Positions 59,480 to 64,000 of a stretch of DNA of 64,000 nucleotides are shown one piece after another (the stretch's first letter is position 1; every line of letters begins with the position of its first letter). Both the position numbers and the translations under genes were made by a program. Origin of the DNA: Epiperipatus broadwayi. Its lineage: Eukaryota > Onychophora > Udeonychophora > Euonychophora > Peripatidae. Where the stretch lies: NCBI GenBank assembly GCA_028023455.1, contig JAQFVV010012508.1, positions 1,177,877 through 1,241,876 of the forward strand. Direction: 5' to 3'. The notes beneath the pieces are model-generated. The model made no database searches and was not told where the DNA came from. It was given only the letters and a program-made list of their open reading frames with translations.

Positions 59480-60303
59480 ATTTATCTCTTTAATATAGAC
59501 TTGACAGCCATTGAGATTTGTCTGCGTGAAAATCAGCTTACACCTTGTCAGCCAAACAGCAAATATTATAAAGAAGGTTAGACTGATGATAGAAAAAATT
59601 CCACTGCCAATAGCTCTCTTGATAGATAATACATCACTATTCTCAGGTGAAACACTGTTTACAATCAAAGACCTGAGCGGTCCAAGAAAGGGACAGGAGT
59701 AAAACAAATGAAGTGTTTCGTCATCAGTCTTACACAATGCACACTGAGGATCAAGCCTTGCAAATCCCCTCCTTCATACCAAGAAATGATTTGTGGGCAA
59801 GGAGGAGAAAGTCCACATACTTGGGTTCAAATACCCAGTTTTTGGAATTTTTGATTATTTGCTTATTATTGATACCAAGTTCAGATTGAAGCGTGTTTTG
59901 TTGGAGACGTATGAGTTTGTATACATCTCAATAAGATTTATTGTTTTCAAAGGTTTGTGCAGTGATACCAAACAGTCCATTGACATGCTGAATCATATCA
60001 TTGACCCATTTACTTGTACATGGCGGGGGTGTCAGTGGGCTCAAACAGGAATTTTATGTTGGCCTGAGTCAGAACTAGGTAGATTGCACACAATACACTG
60101 ATTACTCTTTGCACATAGAAGACAGCCACAGAATGCAGGCCCAGTCCATTTATCTCTCTGGGCCTCTGTATCTTGGCCATACTAATTGCAACACACTTGC
60201 CTTTCCAGAACAGTTTTGAACATAGCGAGTTGATACTGCTTTGAAATGACTTTGTAGGCTTGGTTATAGGTAGATAGTAGTTTATCCTCGGGAAAATGAG
60301 CAT
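59480..60303 (-). pseudogene. L1/Tx1-like LINE, RT C-terminal region with zinc knuckle
   Basis: Minus-strand frame from 60303 reads INYYLPITKPTKSFQSSINS, LCSKLFWKGK and MAKIQRPREINGLGLHSVAV, matching the post-RT region of L1/Tx1-type elements (F-x-W-x-G-K ... P-x-x-x-G-G-L-G-L). After a stop and frameshifts it continues as WVFEPKYVDFLLLAHKSFLG, then CALCKTDDETLHLFYSCPF, a CxxC...H...C knuckle (zf-RVT type), and ends at 59477. No RT catalytic core is present upstream. The region 60416-60727 is open on the same strand but I could not assign it. Confidence 0.75.
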
Positions 60304-61195
60304 AACTAAAAAATCTTTACTCTTAAGAATTAGGACATTGTTTAATCAAAATAAGAGTCATAGATCACATGACATTGTTTAATGTTTTGTTTTTAAACAA
60401 ACATTTAAATTCTTTTTACTCTTTTATCCATATGTGAAGGTTTAACTTATTTTCCATCATACTTTTAACATGTGATAACATATAAATCTCTCTGCATAAG
60501 CTATGACACCTAGAAAAAGCATTTCCAGGTAAAAAATAAGGAGAAGCCCTTACCACCCTTATTAGATTAGCAGGTATGTAAGAAAATAAAATACTATGCA
60601 CAGACCAATAAGTACGGCAGATGAAATTCCTTAGCAGTAGTGAAAATAATTCATCTAAAAGACGGCAACTCTGATATAAAATTATGAACTTCCAACTTAA
60701 GGGTGAGGTCTCTCGAGCAACTCTCAATATTCATAAGAAACTGAATGTTAAATAAACAAAATAAGATAAAGCTTCATAATGTAATGGAAAGATGAAGATA
60801 ACAAAAACAATAAAATAGGATTATGATTTATGGAGATACAAGATTTGTCCAATAAATTAAATGAAACAGTGAGTAAAATTTAACAAATGAAGGTTGTTAA
60901 AAACTAAAAAAAAAAACAAGGTTTAGAAAATTGTAGACATTATAATAATTTTGTAATGTTTCAAAAAATAAATGTGTATCAAGATCATCACTATTGATAC
61001 ACAAGACTATGTATTAGGAATTTGTAGTGCAAATGACGATACTCTTGTGAATATTAAAAGATGAATTTCATAACCAATTAAATAATGAAATTCTAAAAAT
61101 GGGAATACCTAGACACTTGCATTGTTGGGAATTTTGATGAAAGAATAGATAAAAGAAGAAAAAACAAAACTGTATGAAAATATCATAAAGATATA
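60304..61195. other. Interval without assigned genes
   Basis: Contains a 103-codon minus-strand frame at 60416-60727 (starts MRVARETSPLSWKFIILYQS) of protein-like composition, possibly more of the adjacent LINE, unproven. The remainder is AT-rich. Confidence 0.35.
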
Positions 61196-61290
61196 GCATA
61201 AGCTTGTGGTTAAGACCTGTAGAGGTCCCTATCTTCACATTTTCAAGCCCACATTCTTAAGGTTTATTGTCTTAGTAAATATTAATACAC
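61196..61290. repeat. Single diverged arm of hairpin family G
   Basis: TAAGCTTGTGGTTAAGACCT, then GTAGAGGTCCCTATCTTC and CTTAGTAAAT follow the order of the right arm at 19650-19740. Confidence 0.65.
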
Positions 61291-61552
61291 ATTAATGTAA
61301 TATATCCGATTAATGCATATGAATGAAATAATTAAGATAATGAATGGTCTTTACTAATAGAAAGAAATTCATAAATATGCATGCATTCAGAATACACTAA
61401 ATCTTAAAAATAAAATTATAGCATTACAGAATATTAAAATTTCTTTCCACTTCTCCTTATTTGCATTGATTAATTATATATATATATAACATATGCTCCT
61501 TAATTAAAACTTTACAATGCAATTTTAACATATGATTTATTTCTTCTTGCTT

Positions 61553-61583
61553 ACAGTTTTACCCTGCAGCCATCATCAGAGAA
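61553..61583 (-). ncRNA. HHR-like hairpin, left arm (degenerate)
   Basis: Minus strand CTGATGA, T, GGCTGCAGGGT, AAAAC, TGTAAGC: GAAA changed. Confidence 0.35.
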
Positions 61584-61624
61584 TCTTTAAACTTTGCTAC
61601 AGCTGTAGTAAAGCTTAAAAAGCT

Positions 61625-61660
61625 CTGATGATGACTGCAGAGCAGTTGAAACTGTAAGCA
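61625..61660 (+). ncRNA. HHR-like hairpin, right arm
   Basis: CTGATGA, T, hairpin GACTGC-AGA-GCAGTT, GAAAC, TGTAAGC. Core bases intact with one extra base before stem II. Confidence 0.45.
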
Positions 61661-61724
61661 ACAAGAAATAAATCATATGTTAAAATTGCATTGTGAAGTG
61701 TTAATTAAGGAGCATATGGTATAT

Positions 61725-62797
61725 TGCATTACAGAATATGGATTTCAAAGCACTAGATATAAGTATATGAAGTCTATCATATGATAATGATCACAAATTT
61801 CCTTTAGAAGAAAGATAATGTTTCCATAGTCAGATTTATAAGCTAATGAAGAGAATGTAGCAATTTAAAAAAAGAAAGATATTAAAATGGTTTAAACAAG
61901 GGAAGATGGAAGATTTATAAGTCATAACTAAACAAAAATTTACAATAATGAGCAATTTTGATGCACTGAAGAAAATTATAATTATACATATAAAAAAAGA
62001 AAATTGTATACATGCAATTAAGAGGTATTTGGTGTATTAAAAAAAAGAATTGTAGAAAAAAAGCATCTTTAAATACAAAAACAAATGATTATAGAATTAA
62101 ATACAAAAAAAAAAATTCAATAACAATGCAGAAAAAAATAATAACAGTAAAGAAAACTGAAACATGATAAACAAATTGAAAAGAGCAGATTCATATTTGA
62201 ATACAAAGAGAAATAATGACATCTGGAGAATACTTATGAGTTCAAGAGAAAAAAAGAGGTGTGAGGAATAATATCTCCAATTAGAATGAAGATATGGAAA
62301 CTATGTTTTGAAAATTTATTAAGAGAATAGGATGAAATGTGAGATGGATGAAGAACAAAATATACAAATAATATAATATCCTATAATATTAAGAGATACT
62401 AAAGTAGTAATGGTATATAAATCACCAAAAAAACAGAAGAGTTCTTAGCTGCAGTGGAACTTCATTTGTATTTACTAAAAATGGAATTAAACGCTTTTGA
62501 ATATTTGAGTTGTTTCAAAACTGCATTGATACTCGTGATACCCCCCCCCCATGTCATGCATGACAACAATTTGTAAAAAAAGACAGAAAGAATGTGGAAA
62601 TTATGGAAGAAAAATGATTGCTAACTAATTCATTGAGAAAATTTTGAAAAATGGAATTGAATACGAATATAGAAGTTTTCAAGGAAACTTCACAAAATGA
62701 AGGTCCATAAATATCAGTGTTCTTATTGATTCAAGCAATAGAAAAAAAGATGGCATGAAATCTATAGATATATCTTTTATATATAGATATTTAATAC
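61725..62797. other. A-rich interval, nothing recognised
   Basis: Very A-rich on the plus strand with a C run at 62541-62550. No gene accepted. Confidence 0.5.
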
Positions 62798-62883
62798 AGG
62801 GAGCGTACCAATAGTTCAAACAACCTCTTAATTGATGTGTGGTAAGAGAAAAATACTTAAAATCTCTATCTAAAACATTCCCA

Positions 62884-62929
62884 TCCCCAGACCAAATGGT
62901 TTCGAGCTTTTGGCTCACCTCAGTGAGGA
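62884..62929 (-). ncRNA. Hammerhead-like motif, family C, left arm
   Basis: Minus strand: TCCTCA, CTGAGGT, stem II GAGC-CAAAA-GCTC, GAAAC, loop, GGTC, TGGGGA. Everything fits except A9, which is T in both arms of this element. Confidence 0.7.
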
Positions 62930-63067
62930 ACTAGAATATCCAGATGCTAGATCTAAAATATCAACTCAAAACCCAGCACTTATTTAATATGTAACTTTTA
63001 CGCAGAAACTCTAAATAAGTGTTGGGCTTGAGTTGATATTTTAGATCCAGTATATGAATAGTCAAGC

Positions 63068-63113
63068 TCCTCACTGAGGTGAGCCAAAAGCTCGAAACCA
63101 ATTGATTTGGGAA
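63068..63113 (+). ncRNA. Hammerhead-like motif, family C, right arm
   Basis: TCCTCA, CTGAGGT, GAGC-CAAAA-GCTC, GAAAC, then GATT in place of GGTC and TGGGAA. Shares the A9 to T change and has also lost the usual cleavage triplet. Confidence 0.65.
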
Positions 63114-63201
63114 TGGGATTGTTCTACGTAGAGATTTTTAATATTTTTCTCTTACTACACTTATCAATTAAGAGCTTGCATGAGCTATTGGTATGGTCCC
63201 T

Positions 63202-64000
63202 ATATTACATATTTGTAAATACAAGCTCATAAAAGGAATATCACACTATATGTAACGTGATTTATTGATTATATATAGATATTAAAAAAGCGTAAAGAAA
63301 ACACTGAATTAAGTAACACACATGTAATTCTTACTAAAGCAGTTTTAAAATCATATAATGATATATATATACAAAAATAAAAATAGGGCGATATGACTTC
63401 CAATAACATAAAAATAGTCAGAAACTCACAGGGATGATGTTTAGCATGTAAATTGCTTAAATTGTACCTAAACAAGACCTCAAAATATGGAACGAGGAGG
63501 GACTGTGAGAAAATGAGTATCCTTTTATGTAATAATAAGACAATGATGATGATCAACCAGTTTAGCTCAGAATGATGATGATTTGAGCTACACAGCCCAA
63601 AAATTATAGAATATAGAAAATATAAACATAACAAAAACAAAAAATTAGGGTATTGGACAAACAACCAGGATATAATATTGGAAGACAGGCAACAGATTGG
63701 AAAATGTGAGGAATATAGTAACTAGACTTAAAGAACACACAAAGAGGAACAATAAAATAAGGTTATAAGAGAAAGAAATGTACTGAGTAGAAATGCTACA
63801 ATAATAAATGGGATGTTGTAGGATTAGAAGATATGAAAGTCAATAAACCAGGAAAAAGTACTATTACACATAGAAGTGAGATTTAATAATTAAAGGAAAG
63901 AACAGTAATAAAATTTTATTTATTTATTCAGCATATAGATTTTTTTGGACAGCTTAAATTTAAAAAAAAATATCGTAAAGGAACTGTAGAGATTCCAACC
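63202..64000. other. Interval without recognised genes
   Basis: AT-rich; open frames present on the minus strand are low-complexity hydrophobic sequence without motifs. Confidence 0.45.

Larger units (their letters stand above)
61489..61722. repeat. Family D-like foldback
   Basis: Arms of about 100 bp with ACATATGCTCCTTAATTA and GCAATTTTAACATATGATTT; an HHR-like hairpin in each arm. Confidence 0.85.
62798..63201. mobile_element. Family C foldback element with terminal inverted repeats and two ribozyme copies
   Basis: Ends GGGAGCGTACCAATAG and CTATTGGTATGGTCCC are inverted. Arms of about 195 bp meet near 63000 with AACCCAGCACTTATTTA and TAAATAAGTGTTGGG. Each arm carries a hammerhead-like motif transcribed outward. 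No coding capacity. Confidence 0.88.

Noticed and set aside
63269-63664. 131-codon minus-strand frame resembling a membrane protein
   Set aside because: Hydrophobic composition follows from T-rich sequence; no motif, no start context and no conservation evidence.

Overview
This is an AT-rich animal nuclear DNA window (A+T clearly above two thirds by eye) that looks almost entirely intergenic or intronic. I found no intact host protein gene, rRNA or tRNA gene. Everything recognisable is mobile-element DNA in various states of decay. The mixture is an RTE-type LINE with a (TGA)n tail, L1/Tx1-like and other LINE 3' pieces, GIY-YIG endonuclease fragments of Penelope-like elements (PLEs), a Ty3/gypsy remnant, tRNA-derived SINEs and many foldback elements. 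This suggests a repeat-rich invertebrate, plausibly a lophotrochozoan such as a mollusc. That assignment is inference; no single marker in the window proves it.

The main result is a dense set of hammerhead ribozyme (HHR) motifs inside short noncoding repeats. Three families (called A, B and C here) show the HHR core (CUGANGA, stem II hairpin, GAAA, NUH cleavage site) plus a matching stem I. Best copies are 36658-36701 (B, all elements intact), 37964-38005 (C, all elements intact) and 39037-39078 (A, core intact with one stem III mismatch). Families A and B occur as head-to-tail units of about 458 and 482 bp. Family C forms inverted repeats carrying one ribozyme on each strand. A fourth family (D) has an HHR-like hairpin in foldback elements. 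A fifth motif lies just 3' of two PLE GIY-YIG fragments and keeps the 3' half of an HHR but has an altered 5' core. Together they resemble PLE terminal repeats or metazoan retrozymes, with PLE enzymes as the likely but unproven mobilising partner.

Layout. 0.1-7 kb: 5'-truncated RTE LINE, a GC-richer island, family A head-to-tail and head-to-head copies, a gypsy gag/RT remnant. 7-14.7 kb: dispersed repeat F, a large inverted family A locus, a 28-bp minisatellite, a family C inverted repeat, a family D foldback. 14.7-28.5 kb: mostly featureless AT-rich DNA with hairpin elements, one PLE fragment and two SINEs. 28.5-32.6 kb: a complete-length but inactivated RTE LINE with a 15-bp target-site duplication, inserted into one unit of an older 351-bp tandem duplication. 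34-40 kb: a possible pseudo-exon, then the densest ribozyme cluster. 41-46.8 kb: LINE tails, two PLE GIY-YIG fragments, a SINE and a 600-bp inverted repeat. 49.6-60.4 kb: PLE motif remnant, three LINE C-terminal fragments, two minus-strand SINEs, foldbacks. 61-63.2 kb: family D and C foldbacks; the remainder is featureless.
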